Positions 21,812 through 32,640 of a DNA stretch of 64,000 nt are shown here, in pieces; positions within the stretch are counted from its first letter, which is position 1; every line of letters begins with the position of its first letter. Source of the stretch: Anthoceros angustus. Its lineage: Eukaryota; Streptophyta; Anthocerotopsida; Anthocerotales; Anthocerotaceae. The notes under the pieces are model-generated. The model worked only from the letters and a program-made list of their open reading frames with translations, was not told the DNA's origin and did no database searches. Made by a program: the position numbers and the translations under genes. The stretch spans positions 1,364,001 through 1,428,000 of the forward strand of contig MU008164.1 of the NCBI GenBank assembly GCA_010909165.1. The letters run 5' to 3'.

Positions 21812-23525
21812 ATGATACTCCTTGCTATGGGGACAGGAAGGTCTTTCAAGGAGTCACTGAAAGCATTGGAGGCTGATATTCAGCATGCTAACACTTTGTA
21901 AGTGATTCTACCATACGTGATCTTAACCCTTGACTCATGCTAACTCTCAGTGCCTCATGCTAACTAACACTTTGGGACCGATGCTAACTAACACTTTGGG
22001 ACTGATGCTAACTAACATGCTGCTAGAAAAGTACCTGGTGACGCTTAAGTAACACTTGGTAAGTTATACTAAGTGGGTGATGCTAAGTAAAACTTAGAAG
22101 GGGGGTTGATGCTAAGTGACAGTTACATGGTACTGCTAAGTAGCACTTAGAAGGGTGATGGTAATCAACACTCGGATAATTGTTCCAAGCTAACACTTAG
22201 TTGATGCTAGCTAGTGCTTGGTGAGTGATGCAGACCCTGGTGAGTGATGTTAATCCTTGGTGAGTGATGCTAACACTTTGGTAAGGTGGTTGCTTTGTTC
22301 TCCTTCGATTTCAACTGTTTTTATCTCTGTCTGACCTTTGATGCGTCGTTTTCAGGGCATCAGAATTTCCAAGAGAATATGATGGCGCTTGCTTGCAGAT
22401 GAGGCTGTCATACAGTCCGGCAGCACCTTTTCTTCTTTTCCTTGTTCGTTGGACGGACTGCAGTCTTGCTGGTGCCTTAGGGTTATTAAGGATACTTATT
22501 TACAAGGTGTGTTTAAGTTTTTTACTAGACACTCCCAGTCCACGTAGCTCCCTCGATGCATAAAGGTCTGCAATGGGTTGTATGGAACTGTAGACACTTA
22601 AGTAGCAATGCCGTTGATGTAAAACGATAAGTGTTGCATGTTTCTATCACAATTCAATGTCCTTGTGCTTGCATGTCTGTTGGCTATTGTGCATGTGATT
22701 TTCCAATGATCTTGGCTGTCCAGTGCTGAGTGAAGTTTAGTCGAATGTGTTGGGTTCCCTCCAATGCCGTGCAGGTCTACATGGATGGGACAACAACCTT
22801 GTCAACCCATGAGAGGAAGGCTAGCCTGCGCGAGTTTTATGGTAAAGTTTGCTCTGTAATCGGGTGGCAGACAGTGCTTGTGTCTAACTAGTAACCCTGA
22901 AATAAAGATGATGAACTTTGTCTTTTTGATGCAGCATATATCTACCCTTCTCTGCAGCAGCTGCCGGGTGGGGTCACCGAACTGGAAGATATGAAACAAA
23001 AGGCCCAATGCATGGAAAGATACAAGAAGAAAGCTGATGAAGAGAGGGGACGCATGTCGGCGCTTGATCTTGAGAGGGAACAGGAATGTGGCATCTGCAT
23101 GGAGACGAACAGCAAAATTGTCCTTCCTGTCTGCAATCATGCTATGTGCATCAAGTGTTATCGCGAATGGTAAGCAGCAGGGGTGCCTATGTTTTTTCTA
23201 TCCTCCAGCAAATGCACACGTCTAAAGAAGTGAGGGTGCTTGGAGGCATGGGTGACAACCCTAGATGGTCTTCCGCGTGCCATGTTAGCATGATGCTCAC
23301 CTTGTCCCTTGCAGGCACGCACGGTCGCAATCCTGTCCCTTTTGTAGAGACAGCCTGAAGCGGGTGAACTCCACAGATTTGTGGATTTTCACCGACTCGG
23401 GTGATGTGCTGGATATGATGACTCTGGCGAGAGAGAATCTACAACGACTGTTCATGTACATCGACAAGTTGCCTCTCTTGGTGTCCGAGAGTGTCTATGC
23501 CGTCTACGATTCACACCTCAAGTAA
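21812..23525 (+). CDS. AIRP2: RING-type E3 ubiquitin ligase, AIRP2-like
   Basis: Five coding exons: 21812-21897, 22356-22506, 22775-22841, 22935-23169, 23315-23525, giving 249 codons (Arabidopsis AIRP2 is about 240). The N-terminal half carries SFKESLKALEADIQHANTL, LSYSPAAPFLLFLVRWTDC, LAGALGLLRILIYK and LSTHERKASLREFY, all family hallmarks. The RING finger is C3HC4-like: CGIC, then VCNHAMCIKCYREW, then CPFCRDSLKRV, with the last Cys pair after the fourth intron. The tail has YIDKLPLLVSES. Members are cytosolic E3 ligases tied to abscisic acid and stress responses in Arabidopsis. Start: 21812 and 21827 are both in-frame ATGs after a TAG at 21791. The CTCAAG/TAA end could instead be a splice donor, leaving a further short exon possible. 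Confidence 0.92.
21880..22285 (+). repeat. Array of splice-donor-like copies inside intron 1
   Basis: Exon 1 ends in CATGCTAACACTTT before GTAAGTGATT. The following 390 bases of intron are filled with degenerate copies of that junction, for example GATGCTAACTAACACTTTGG, AGTAACACTTGGTAAGTTAT and CTTGGTGAGTGATG. I count more than ten. Each supplies donor-like GGTAAG or GGTGAGTG strings and branch-point-like CTAAC strings. Confidence 0.8.
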
Positions 23526-25404
23526 GTTGGACCACTGTTCCTCGATTTATATCTGTCATTTTCCCCCCACCCCACTGGTTAGGTTGAAGAATTGTAAATA
23601 CATATGTACTTCCGGGCCTCAACTCTAGTTCGCGCCGATGCCGTCCTTCCACGTCCCTGAAAGAGAACCGACAAGAGGAAGGGCCTTCGGGCGGGCATCA
23701 AGAGTTACTTGGCAGTAGGATTGCCAAAACTGTACAGCATTAAACGAAGGGGCTTGTGGTCGCGCCAATCTCCACAATTGCGTCATACGCACACGCCCCG
23801 AGACTCCGGGGAATCTGGATTCGGTGCGGGGAATGTAACAACCACCACTAATTGTTTTGTCTTCATGATCATCAACCTATGTACACGTACATACCAAGCC
23901 GGACCCAGCGGAAGTTGGAATGTGCTGAATGCACAATCACAGTTGAAGGTATGTTCTCCCTCGCTCCGTCGCACCGGAAGACTCGCAGGAGCGCAATGGC
24001 GTGAGCATCTCATCACGCGCAGACACATTGAATACCTGAAGAAAATCAATCCTAGCTACCGGGATAGGAAGGCAAAGGGCCGGACGGAAAATCCATGGGA
24101 CGGAGCGGACTCGCATGCGTGAGCCCAAAGCGGGACGCTTCTTCGCTGTTTCAGGCTTACCCTGCGTCCTAATCCTGTATCATTCGGTTCTTTAATTAAA
24201 AAAGAAGAAGACTTTATTAGAAAAAAAGATGGAAAATCCCCTAAAACAAAGGGGAAAAACCCAACAAAACGCACCATGCCATCCGGTTCTTTACCGTGTG
24301 ATTTTAGTGGGCATCCTTGCCCGTGGGCATCCTTGCCCCCTCCACAATACTGACCCACTGTACATGTGAACTCTATTGCTGAACTAAGGTGACAAGGCGG
24401 GGCTGCTCAATTCGGCTGCTGACATACACGAGAGTCAGTTACCGTGTTACCGTTACTATTTGAAGGGAGACTAACAGGAGGAAAATGTTACTATTTGAAG
24501 GGAGACTAACAGGAGGAAAATGCTTGAAGTTGGAATGCAAGGTCGTTGAACTACGGGGTTCTCTTTGTAGAATAGTTATTGCATAATAAATTTTATTTTT
24601 ATTTATATCTATAAAAAAAGATATGAAGTTTGCATGCAAAACCTTGAAGCATCCCATCTTTAACCCTAGTGAGAAGCGCTTAACTACGAGTTTCTCTCTC
24701 TGAGATGGTTATCCGGTAGTTACATCCACTAAAAATCATCAAAATATCACCGGCACTTTTTTTCGTATGTCATAGACGGGTTTCCTCTTGTTAAGAATCC
24801 CCCAAGTTTACGGCTTCGACCAACTCGGCCATCCTAACACATGATGAAAGTCGCAGTACTTCTAGCTTGAAATTTCACTGGACTTGGAAGAATCCAGCGT
24901 GATGAATTCTGGGAAGGGAAGGCAAAACCAGCGTGGGGCTTGACTTAGGGGACGCGGAATACTAGAGAGACGGACTCACAGACAGCAAGAATGAAGCACT
25001 TGGAAGCATAAAGGGCTTTGCCATACACGCAGAGGGAATGACAATTCTACCTACGCAGCATTCCACTACCTTGTAGTTCTTGCGCTTCCTTGGCAGCCCG
25101 CATGTCGGGCGGCAACATCCCTTTTATAAGTTTTGTCATTGTTGCTGGTAGAAAAGCACTAGTGTGAGAGAGATTGTGGAACCCCGACAGCGTTCGCACA
25201 CGTTGAACTTACCTCTGGGACGGGACACCTCCTCCTTGAGCTTTCCGGCGGCAGTCTCCGTTGTCGCCATGTTTCTCGACAAACAGTCCTCACCAGCACG
25301 GCAGGGAGCAGGTCCAGTAGTTGTTATTTTCTTCTACGATGTTTCCAGCGGGTATGCTCTGCTAGCGTCATGGATATGGGATCAGGGTATGATCTTGCCA
25401 GTGA
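23526..25404. other. Intergenic region between the RING ligase and PPR genes
   Basis: An open + strand piece at about 23949-24122 (with HIEYLKKINPSYRDRKAKG) looks faintly exon-like but I cannot name it; it may be a gene relic. Positions 24180-24270 are A-rich. Positions 24452-24521 are a 35-bp exact tandem duplication starting GTTACTATTTGAAGG. From about 24560 the DNA is AT-rich. The last 250 bases before 25405 could be the promoter of the PPR gene. Confidence 0.45.
24795..24839 (-). other. tRNA-Leu-like 5' half
   Basis: The minus strand reads GTTAGGATGGCCGAGTTGGTC, then GAAGCC, very like the acceptor and D-arm of eukaryotic tRNA-Leu or tRNA-Ser. The anticodon and T arms do not follow. It is a truncated tRNA copy or a SINE head. 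Confidence 0.4.
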
Positions 25405-28400
25405 ATGGCTGCCTGGCGCGTTGCACTCCTTTCACAAAGGACGACCCTGCCGAGAGGGCGTCTGGCTGGGCTCGGTGGGCTCCAGTGTTTTGTGGGCGAT
25501 ACACCGTTGTGCGATACCAGGCAATATAAGGAGAGCTCCTGTGGCCCTGAAAAGTTGTGCAAGCAGACGCAGATGGGTCATCGAGCTCCAATATCCAACT
25601 GGAGCATGCCGGATGATGGTGACCCTCGCAGGTCCAGGCCTGCAGGATACGAAACTGTGGTGACTTGTGAAACCGTGAGCCAACTGTGTCGGGAGGGGCA
25701 GCTTGCTGAGGCTGTTGAGGCTCTGGGAGTTCTGGTGCTGGCTGGATGTCGTGTTTCACAATCTGCCTTTCATACTGTGCTGAAAAGTTGTTTGGTGCAA
25801 AAGGATTTGGTTCTGGGTCGCCGTGCCCATGCTCTCACTGTGGAAAAGGGTTATGAGGTGGACACTTTCTTGTGCAACCAGGTCATGCGGATGTATGCTT
25901 CTCATGCCAGGTTGCAGGAGGCCATGGATGCATTTACGTTGGTGGCCGAACCAGATGCCTTCATGTGGTCTTCTATAATCTCTGCATATGTGAGCCATGG
26001 GCAAGCTAAGCAGGCCATAGAATTATATCACCGAATGCGCAGGTCAAGCGTGAAGCCAGATGGGCATGTGTTTGTGGCTGCCCTTCAGGCTTGTGCCAGG
26101 GGAGGGGACTTGAAGGCAGGGCAGCAAGTGCACGCTGATGTTTTGGCCAGCGGCGTTGAGCCTCATTTGTTTGTTTGGAATTGCTTGGTGGACATGTATG
26201 CCAAGTGTGGCAGCTTGGAAGACGCTCGAAGAGTGTTCGATGGACTTGGTGAGAAAGATGTGGTGACGTGGAATGCCATGATAGCAGGGTATTCCCAGCA
26301 GGGGATGGGTCATGAAGCCCTTCGTCTTTACAGTGCTATGCAAGAAGCAGGCATTGCTGTGCGTACTTCTGTGACATTTATCTGCCTCCTCCAGGCATGT
26401 GGAAGTGTGGGTACCCTGGCATTGGAGAATGGGAAGCAGCTTCATGCAGAAATCAAAGAACGAGGTGTTCTGACAGATGTGTTTGTAGCCAACAGCTTGG
26501 TAGACATGTATGCAAAGTGTGGCAGCTTGGCAGACGCCCGAAGGGTGTTTGATGGGCTCGGTATAAAAGATGTGGTGACGTGGAATGCCATGATTTCAGG
26601 ATATTCCCAGCAGGGAATGGGCCAGGAAGCTCTTTGTACTTACGGGGCTATGCAAGACGAGGGCAGTGCTGCACCTGATTCTGTAACGTTTGCGTGCGCC
26701 CTGCAAGCTTGTGCAAGTCTGGGTACCTCGGCTCTGGAAAAGGGGAAGGACCTTCATGCTCAAGTTAGGGAACGAGGGCTTCAGGCTGATGTGTTTGTAG
26801 CCAGTAGTTTAGTAAACATGTATGCAAAGTGTGGCAGCTTGCAGGATGCTCAGGGTGTTTTTTACTTGTTTGGTCAGAAGAATGCAGTGGCACAAAATGC
26901 CATGATAGCGGGGTATGCCCAGCAGGGAATGGGTCAGGAGGCTCTTCATCTTCACAGTGCGATGCAAGACGAAGGCATCCCTTTACCCGATGCTTCTACA
27001 TTTGTGTCTCTCCTGCAGGCATGTGCAACTGTAGGCACCCCAGCTCTGGAAAAGGGGAGACAGCTCCATGCACAAATCGTAAAACGTGGACTTCAAATTG
27101 ATGTTGTTTTAGGCTGCAGCCTAGTTAACATGTATGCCAAGTGTGGCAGTTTGGAGGATGCTGAAAGAGTGTTTGATGGACTTGGTGAAAAGAACGTGGT
27201 CACGTGGAATGCTATAATTGCAGGATATGCAAAAGGTGGCATGTTAGAAGACGCTCAAAGAACGTTCGTCAAGCTTCCTAAGAAGGACGTGGTGACATGG
27301 AATGCCATGATTGCAGGCTACTCGCAGCAAGGCATGGGCCATGAAGCTCTTCTTCTTTACAAAGCTATGCAAGAAGAGGGTGTTGTTGAACCCGATTCTG
27401 TGACATTTCTTAGCGCCCTCCAGGCATGTGCAAGTGTGGGCACCCCCGCTTTGGAGATGGGAAAGCAGCTTCACTCACAGATTGGGGACCAAGGGCTTGT
27501 GCCCGATGTTCTTGTAGCCAACAGTTTGGTGAACATGTATGCAAAGTGTGGCAGCTTGGAAGAAGCTCGAGCCGTGTTTGACGGGCTTCTCCAAAAAGAT
27601 GTGGTGACATGGACGGCTCTAATTTCCGGATATTCACAGCATGGCATGGGTCAGGAAGCCATTCATCTCTACAGTGCTATGCAAGAAGAAGGCATTGTTG
27701 CACTCAATCCTGTGACATTTGCTTGCCTCCTGCAGGCATGTGCAAATGTGGCAGCTTTGTGTGTCGGAATGCAGCTTCATGCAGAGATCAAAGAACACGG
27801 GCTTCAAGCTGACGTGCTTGTAGCCTGCAGTTTGATAAATATGTATGGGAAGTGCGGGAGCATGACAAATGCACAGCTGGTGTTTGAGGCATTGCCCAAA
27901 CGAGACGAAGTTGCATGGAACGCACTGATAGCAGGCTATGCCTGTCAAGGAGACAGTGACGTTGTCTTTGACCTGCTCCAGAGAATGAGAGAGGATGGCA
28001 TACAGCCAGCAGGCATCACGTTCCTCAGTGTGCTCACAGCATGCAGTCATGCCGGTCTAGTGAACCAGGGGCGGGAGTACTTTGCAACCATGAGCAAACA
28101 CTACGACATCACTCCCGAGGTGGAGCACTACACATGCATGGTGGATCTCCTCGGCCGGGCAGGCCGTGTAGACGAGTCACTAGCATTGGTAAGGACAATG
28201 CCTGTACACCCAAGTGCTGCCCTTTGGCACAGTCTATTGGGTGCTTGTCGAAAGTGGAGCAACGTGACGGTGGGACTGTATGCTTTCCACGAAGCAGTGA
28301 AGCTAGACCAGAGAGACACAGCGGCATATGTGTTGATGTCAAACATATACACCAGCGCCCACATGTGGGAGCAGGCACAGGAGATGCATGCAAGGAGGAA

Positions 28401-28614
28401 GGCAATCGGAGCATGGAAGCAGCCGGGCCAGAGCTGGTGGACAGACATGGACGGTGTGGTGCATAGCTTCCTGGTAGGGGATAAGAAGCATCCCGAAGGT
28501 GATGTCATATATGAAAGGCTAAAAGATCTCTTCCTCAAATTGAAGGAACAAGGGTATGTGCCACACCTGGACTCCTCGCATGTGGAATCTGGCTATCGCA
28601 TCTGCCTTGAATAA
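25405..28614 (+). CDS. PPR protein, PLS class with E domains, no full DYW
   Basis: An uninterrupted 1069-codon frame. The first about 60 residues are Arg-rich and fit an organelle transit peptide. From about residue 90 to 905 PPR motifs of the P-L-S kind follow, with the recurring phrases LVDMYAKCGSL, DVVTWNAMIAGYSQQGMG and LQACASVGTPALE. The E region follows: YTCMVDLLGRAGRVDESL, LLGACRKWSNV, AAYVLMSNIY, KQPGQSWWTDMDGVVHSF, and HPEGDVIYERL up to EQGYVPHLDSS. The protein then stops, about where a DYW deaminase domain would begin, so no HxE zinc-deaminase motif is present. PLS-E proteins select C-to-U editing sites in plastid or mitochondrial RNA and can use a DYW partner in trans. The absence of introns is usual for this family. 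I chose the first ATG of the frame; a later one is possible. Confidence 0.93.
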   Translation: MAAWRVALLSQRTTLPRGRLAGLGGLQCFVGDTPLCDTRQYKESSCGPEKLCKQTQMGHRAPISNWSMPDDGDPRRSRPAGYETVVTCETVSQLCREGQLAEAVEALGVLVLAGCRVSQSAFHTVLKSCLVQKDLVLGRRAHALTVEKGYEVDTFLCNQVMRMYASHARLQEAMDAFTLVAEPDAFMWSSIISAYVSHGQAKQAIELYHRMRRSSVKPDGHVFVAALQACARGGDLKAGQQVHADVLASGVEPHLFVWNCLVDMYAKCGSLEDARRVFDGLGEKDVVTWNAMIAGYSQQGMGHEALRLYSAMQEAGIAVRTSVTFICLLQACGSVGTLALENGKQLHAEIKERGVLTDVFVANSLVDMYAKCGSLADARRVFDGLGIKDVVTWNAMISGYSQQGMGQEALCTYGAMQDEGSAAPDSVTFACALQACASLGTSALEKGKDLHAQVRERGLQADVFVASSLVNMYAKCGSLQDAQGVFYLFGQKNAVAQNAMIAGYAQQGMGQEALHLHSAMQDEGIPLPDASTFVSLLQACATVGTPALEKGRQLHAQIVKRGLQIDVVLGCSLVNMYAKCGSLEDAERVFDGLGEKNVVTWNAIIAGYAKGGMLEDAQRTFVKLPKKDVVTWNAMIAGYSQQGMGHEALLLYKAMQEEGVVEPDSVTFLSALQACASVGTPALEMGKQLHSQIGDQGLVPDVLVANSLVNMYAKCGSLEEARAVFDGLLQKDVVTWTALISGYSQHGMGQEAIHLYSAMQEEGIVALNPVTFACLLQACANVAALCVGMQLHAEIKEHGLQADVLVACSLINMYGKCGSMTNAQLVFEALPKRDEVAWNALIAGYACQGDSDVVFDLLQRMREDGIQPAGITFLSVLTACSHAGLVNQGREYFATMSKHYDITPEVEHYTCMVDLLGRAGRVDESLALVRTMPVHPSAALWHSLLGACRKWSNVTVGLYAFHEAVKLDQRDTAAYVLMSNIYTSAHMWEQAQEMHARRKAIGAWKQPGQSWWTDMDGVVHSFLVGDKKHPEGDVIYERLKDLFLKLKEQGYVPHLDSSHVESGYRICLE
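26194..27535 (+). repeat. 312-bp coding tandem repeat within the PPR gene
   Basis: The ATGTATGC(C/A)AAGTGTGGCAG string starts at 26194, 26506, 26818, 27130 and 27535. The first three steps are exactly 312 bp (104 codons, one PLS triplet). The fourth is 405 bp because one extra 31-codon motif was added. The next relative is at 27841. The high nucleotide similarity suggests recent internal duplication or gene conversion. Confidence 0.85.
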
Positions 28615-29178
28615 GACGCCCACTCCCCCCACTATCCTTCAAGCCGAATTGCACATTCTGCCGTGTCTTTGCAAAGTACATCCAAATTTCCAATGCCCAT
28701 TCTTTTGCTATTCAGGGCAGATGAGATATGTACTGCAAACACTTCTACCACAGCCCAATTTACTAAAGTTACAACGAGCCATTCAAGGCCGATCAGTGTC
28801 ACAGACTGGCCTACAAGTAGCTCGCGGGAGGAGGTGCTGTCAGGCCTGCTACACATCATCCACTAGTACGGACTCCTCCAGGTTGTGAACATGTGAGAGA
28901 AATTATGATGTAGGAATTGGAGCCGGGCATGAGGGAATCTCACTGCACGAGATCCGGATAAGCCTGTGCAATGTGGACATTGTAAAGCAGCCGCACCGAG
29001 AATAGAAAGCTCGAAACAGCAAGTGCAGAAGCGCGTTGACATGCTCCAGCCTGGTGCAAGATGGAATGCCCTTCAATAATTCGGATATGATTCAATAATG
29101 GAGTCAGCCGATGCATCACTACCCATATGACAGTGAAGGCCACATCCTGTAGGGAGCCAACCATTCATCGCTGTCCCA
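28615..29178. other. Intergenic region between PPR and pectate lyase genes
   Basis: I see no gene or repeat. The first part should hold the PPR 3' UTR (AATAAG overlaps the stop) and the last part the pectate lyase promoter and leader. Confidence 0.5.
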
Positions 29179-30835
29179 GTGTTGGCTCGCCTCGAGCTCG
29201 AGGCCTTCAAATCTCAGCCCACCGGCCTCTCATCCGTCATGTACAAGTGCCTTTGCTGCCTGCCCTTCTTCCAATCCCGCACCTTCTCTCCTCCCAACTT
29301 CCTCCGGCAACCCCTCCTCCTCCGCACCCGAGAAGCTCACATGGATCACGGCGAATGCGGCCCTGACGGCCACCACGACCACCACCACGATCACCACCCC
29401 GACCACCACCACCACCCCGACCACATCCACGGAGGCCCTCCCGAGTGCGCTGAGCCCGAGCCCGAGCCCGTGCCCGCCGCGCCTGAAGGCAGCCGGGAAG
29501 TGGACGCCAATGCCGCCCTCAAGGCCCTAGCCGGGGAAGCGGAAGGATTCGGGCGAGACGCGCGAGGTGGCGCGGATGGTTGTGTCTACGTCGTCACTTC
29601 TCTGGAAGGTGCGTCTCGCTCGAACCAAGAAGTCGTGAAACGTTGGAGTTTGAGACGTGGGAAGTTGGTGCGACCGAGGTGGTGGTTGGTGAATGCGGGA
29701 CAATGAACACTGAATGAAAGCACGGCTCGCACACTGAATGATGATTGCAGATGACGAGAGCTGCGAAGGCACGTTGCGGCACGGATGCGCCAAGGAGGAG
29801 CCGCTGTGGATCGTGTTCGGAGTGTCGGGCACCATCTGCCTCTCGTGCCCGCTCCCCGTGTCGTCGCACAAGACGATCGACGGGCGGGGGCAGAAGGTGA
29901 CCATCTCCGGCCACGGCGGGCTCAAGCTCAAGGAAGTAGAGCACGTCATCATCTGCAACCTCAACTTCGAGTGCGGGAGCGGGAGCGACGCGGACGCCAT
30001 CCAGATCAAGCCCTGTTCCAAGCACATCTGGGTGGATCGGTGCACCCTGACCGACTACGCCGACGGCTTGATCGACATCACGCGCGCCTCCACCGACATC
30101 ACCGTCTCCAGGTGAGGGAGCTGTCTTTGTGATGGATGCGGCATTAGGTCTGCGGGAGTGCGGGCGGGATGGGGATTTTACCAGCTGTGTAATCGGCTGG
30201 CCGCGTCTTGTAGATGCCGGTTGCTCAATCACGACAAGGCTTTCTTGATCGGAGCCGATCCCTGTCACGTGGATGATCGGTGCATCAGAGTGACGATTCA
30301 CCACTGCTTTTTCGATTGCAACAAGCAGTATCAACCTCGCGTGAGGTTCGGAAAGATTCATCTCTACAACAACTACACTCGGAATTGGGGATCCTACGCC
30401 ATCTGTGCTGGTGTCGAGTCCCAGGTAGGGGGATCGAAAGAGGCCTTTCTCGTTCGTGCTCTGTAGGAAGGAATTTGCACTATGGCAGAAACCCGATGGC
30501 TCATGAGTGACTTTGAAATTGCCTGTGCATGCGACGAGCAGATCTTTTCACAGTCGTGCATATACGAAGCTGGCGAAAAGAACAAGAAGAAGGCGTTCAA
30601 GTACGATTGTGAGAAGGCCGGTGACCGGGAGGTGGAGGAGGCTGGCAGCCTTCGTTCGGAAGGAGATGTTTTCTTGAATGGTGGAGCAGGGGATGTGCAA
30701 GGTGCTGAATGTGTTTTCGATCCTAAGGAATACTACTCGCACTGGACTCTGGAGTGTGCTGATGATGCCTTGGCCGCAAGTGTGTGTGCAAATGCAGGAT
30801 GGCAAGATGTGTGTCTGCCACCGTATGCCATCTAG
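29179..30835 (+). CDS. Pectate lyase family 1 protein
   Basis: Four exons: 29179-29608, 29751-30111, 30214-30424, 30542-30835, giving 431 codons. Family blocks in order: GFGRDARGGADGCVYVVTSL, LRHGCAKEEPLWIVFGVSGT, TISGHGGLKLKEVEHVIICN, DADAIQIKPCSKHIWVDRC, ADGLIDITRASTDITVS, KAFLIGADP, VTIHHCFFDC, then QPRVRFGKIHLYNNY with the catalytic-type Arg, and a divergent C-terminus. The fold is a parallel beta-helix; family enzymes cleave de-esterified pectin in cell walls with calcium. It most resembles the plant 'probable pectate lyase 4' type. Odd feature: a His/Asp-rich N-terminal stretch (about residues 55-85). No clear signal peptide is seen; starts at 29239 or 29341 are alternatives. The acceptor of the last exon (GAGCAG at 30541) has a weak pyrimidine tract. 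Confidence 0.88.
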
Positions 30836-32180
30836 GGTGATACTGTGCAGCCTATTTTTCGACATCTCGTCGACTCACATTTTTTCAGTACCTAATCTTT
30901 TCATCGAATTAGGTCCCTGACGTTGGGGACCGAGCCAAGTTCATAAGTTCACGCGGTAGCTTGTGAGTGGGCTATGGTGCAAAATATGAGAGAACTTTTG
31001 ATGGAGCTTGGAGGCTATGAGGGTGTTGGTCTCCCGGTTGTGATATGGGCATGGGCTCGGGATTTATTGGCTCCATCGGAGCTCGGGATTTATTGGCTCC
31101 TTCGGAGCGGGCGTTTTCTTGCGGTTTCGTGGTGCAGAGATTAATGTTCGGCTGTATCGGGTTCTGTTTGTGTGGCCGGAACACTTTTTCACCGGAAAGA
31201 CTTGTGTGGCCTGTGGCCGGAAATACTTGCGTAGCGTATGGCCTGAAGATTTTTTCACGGAAAAATTTGCGCGGTCTGAAGACTTTTTCACCACAAAGAG
31301 GCACTCGATAATTATTTTAGAAACTATGAGAATATTTCATTTTAAATTTTTATATCATAGATATAATGTTTATAAAATAAAATTATCATCATCTATGTAA
31401 AAGTGCGAACAAAATGAAAAATAGTCTGAAACTTGTTGCGTATCCGGTCTGCAATCTTGTTCTATATTTAACTCTATATTTAACATTGAGTAAAGGAGAA
31501 ACTCATTGAAGATTTGGGCAATTCAGTGCTCTACTTATTTAGTTGTTCCACTCATAATCTATGTAAGGACATTTTCCAAATAAAATTTCAAATAGAATGA
31601 TTCATGTGCTCCAAATAAGTAATCTATATAACGACGTTTTGTAAGTTAAAAGTTCATGTAGAATGATTCATATGCTCCAAATATCAGTTTTTGAAGTATA
31701 GCTTGTGTTAACATTACCTTCCGCATCCAATATAGCTTATGTTAACATTTAACATTACCTTCTGCATCCAATATAGCTTGTGTTAACATCATCTTCTGCA
31801 TCCAATAGCTATGTAACAATGTAACGTTGGGTTCCTACAACTCCCCTGTGTTGTAATTCTGATCCATTTTGAAAACATGGAACAGACCAAAGTCTGCTGT
31901 TGTAATTTTGTGATTGTATAACTTTGTATAATAATTTCATCTAGGATTTAAGGTTTATTTAATTAATTAAAATGATGTTCTTATTTGGTTTTCTTTAAAA
32001 TTATGCAATCCACAATGAAAATGGAAATGAGAATGTTTCAAGAAAGACAAATGTAGAAGTTAACGTATATGGTGAAGGTGGTTTTCCCAAAGTCTACGAA
32101 TGCTATAACAAATATACAGGAACATGGATTTGCACATGTATGCCTTGTGATAGATTATCTTCTTGATAATAAATCTTGGC
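30836..32180. other. Repeat-bearing AT-rich region downstream of the pectate lyase gene
   Basis: No gene is seen. A 26-bp unit GCTCGGGATTTATTGGCTCC occurs twice (31055 and 31081). Positions 31160-31300 hold degenerate copies of a GGCCGGAA.A.TTTTCAC motif. Positions about 31690-31805 hold three copies of TATAGCTTGTGTTAACAT plus CTTCTGCATCCAA. From about 31500 the sequence is a diverged relative of the kinase-repeat module found at 45-48 kb (shared TATGCTCCAAATATCAG and GGAAATGAGAATGTTTCAAG). Confidence 0.6.
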
Positions 32181-32640
32181 AGTGTGTGCGAGAGTGCGAT
32201 GCAGTGCGACGGCGGCATCGAGGCTGCCAAGGCCAAACACAGTTGCAAAGGCCTGCCTTGCCCTATCTCTATGGGCCTCCAAGTACGGGGCCTGGTGTGG
32301 AGGCCCGTGACTGGTGCGTCACGGGCCCTCGGCCCTTGGCTGGTGAGGCGTGGCAGCAGGGTCCGAGTGTGCTATGGCGGGCCCCGGGTGTGATCGTGAG
32401 GCTCGAGTGTGGCGGCGGCGGGCGGCTCGTTGCGGCCTCTGGGCTCTTCGAGGTGCGTAACCCTGGCCAGGTTCTGCCGGGCACGGCTTCGGGGGACGGC
32501 GAGCCCTCGGCACCTCGGGTTCTAGCGTGCCGAGGTGATGGCACGTTGTCAGGGTTGTGGGTTCATGGGTACGGCGGAGATGGATTGACGGGGCTGTGAA
32601 ATTTTTGCGGGCCCCAAGTATTTAGGGTTTCTGCAGGGAG
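32180..32640. other. GC-rich island of unknown nature
   Basis: A sharp GC-rich block in AT-rich surroundings. Frames are open on both strands because of composition, with no motif. It may be part of a retroelement leader. Confidence 0.4.

Noticed and set aside
29594-30361. 255-codon minus-strand frame
   Set aside because: It is the shadow of GC-rich pectate lyase exons and crosses their introns; no motif.
32069-32599. 176-codon frame in the GC-rich island
   Set aside because: Both strands are open from composition alone and no similarity is recognised.
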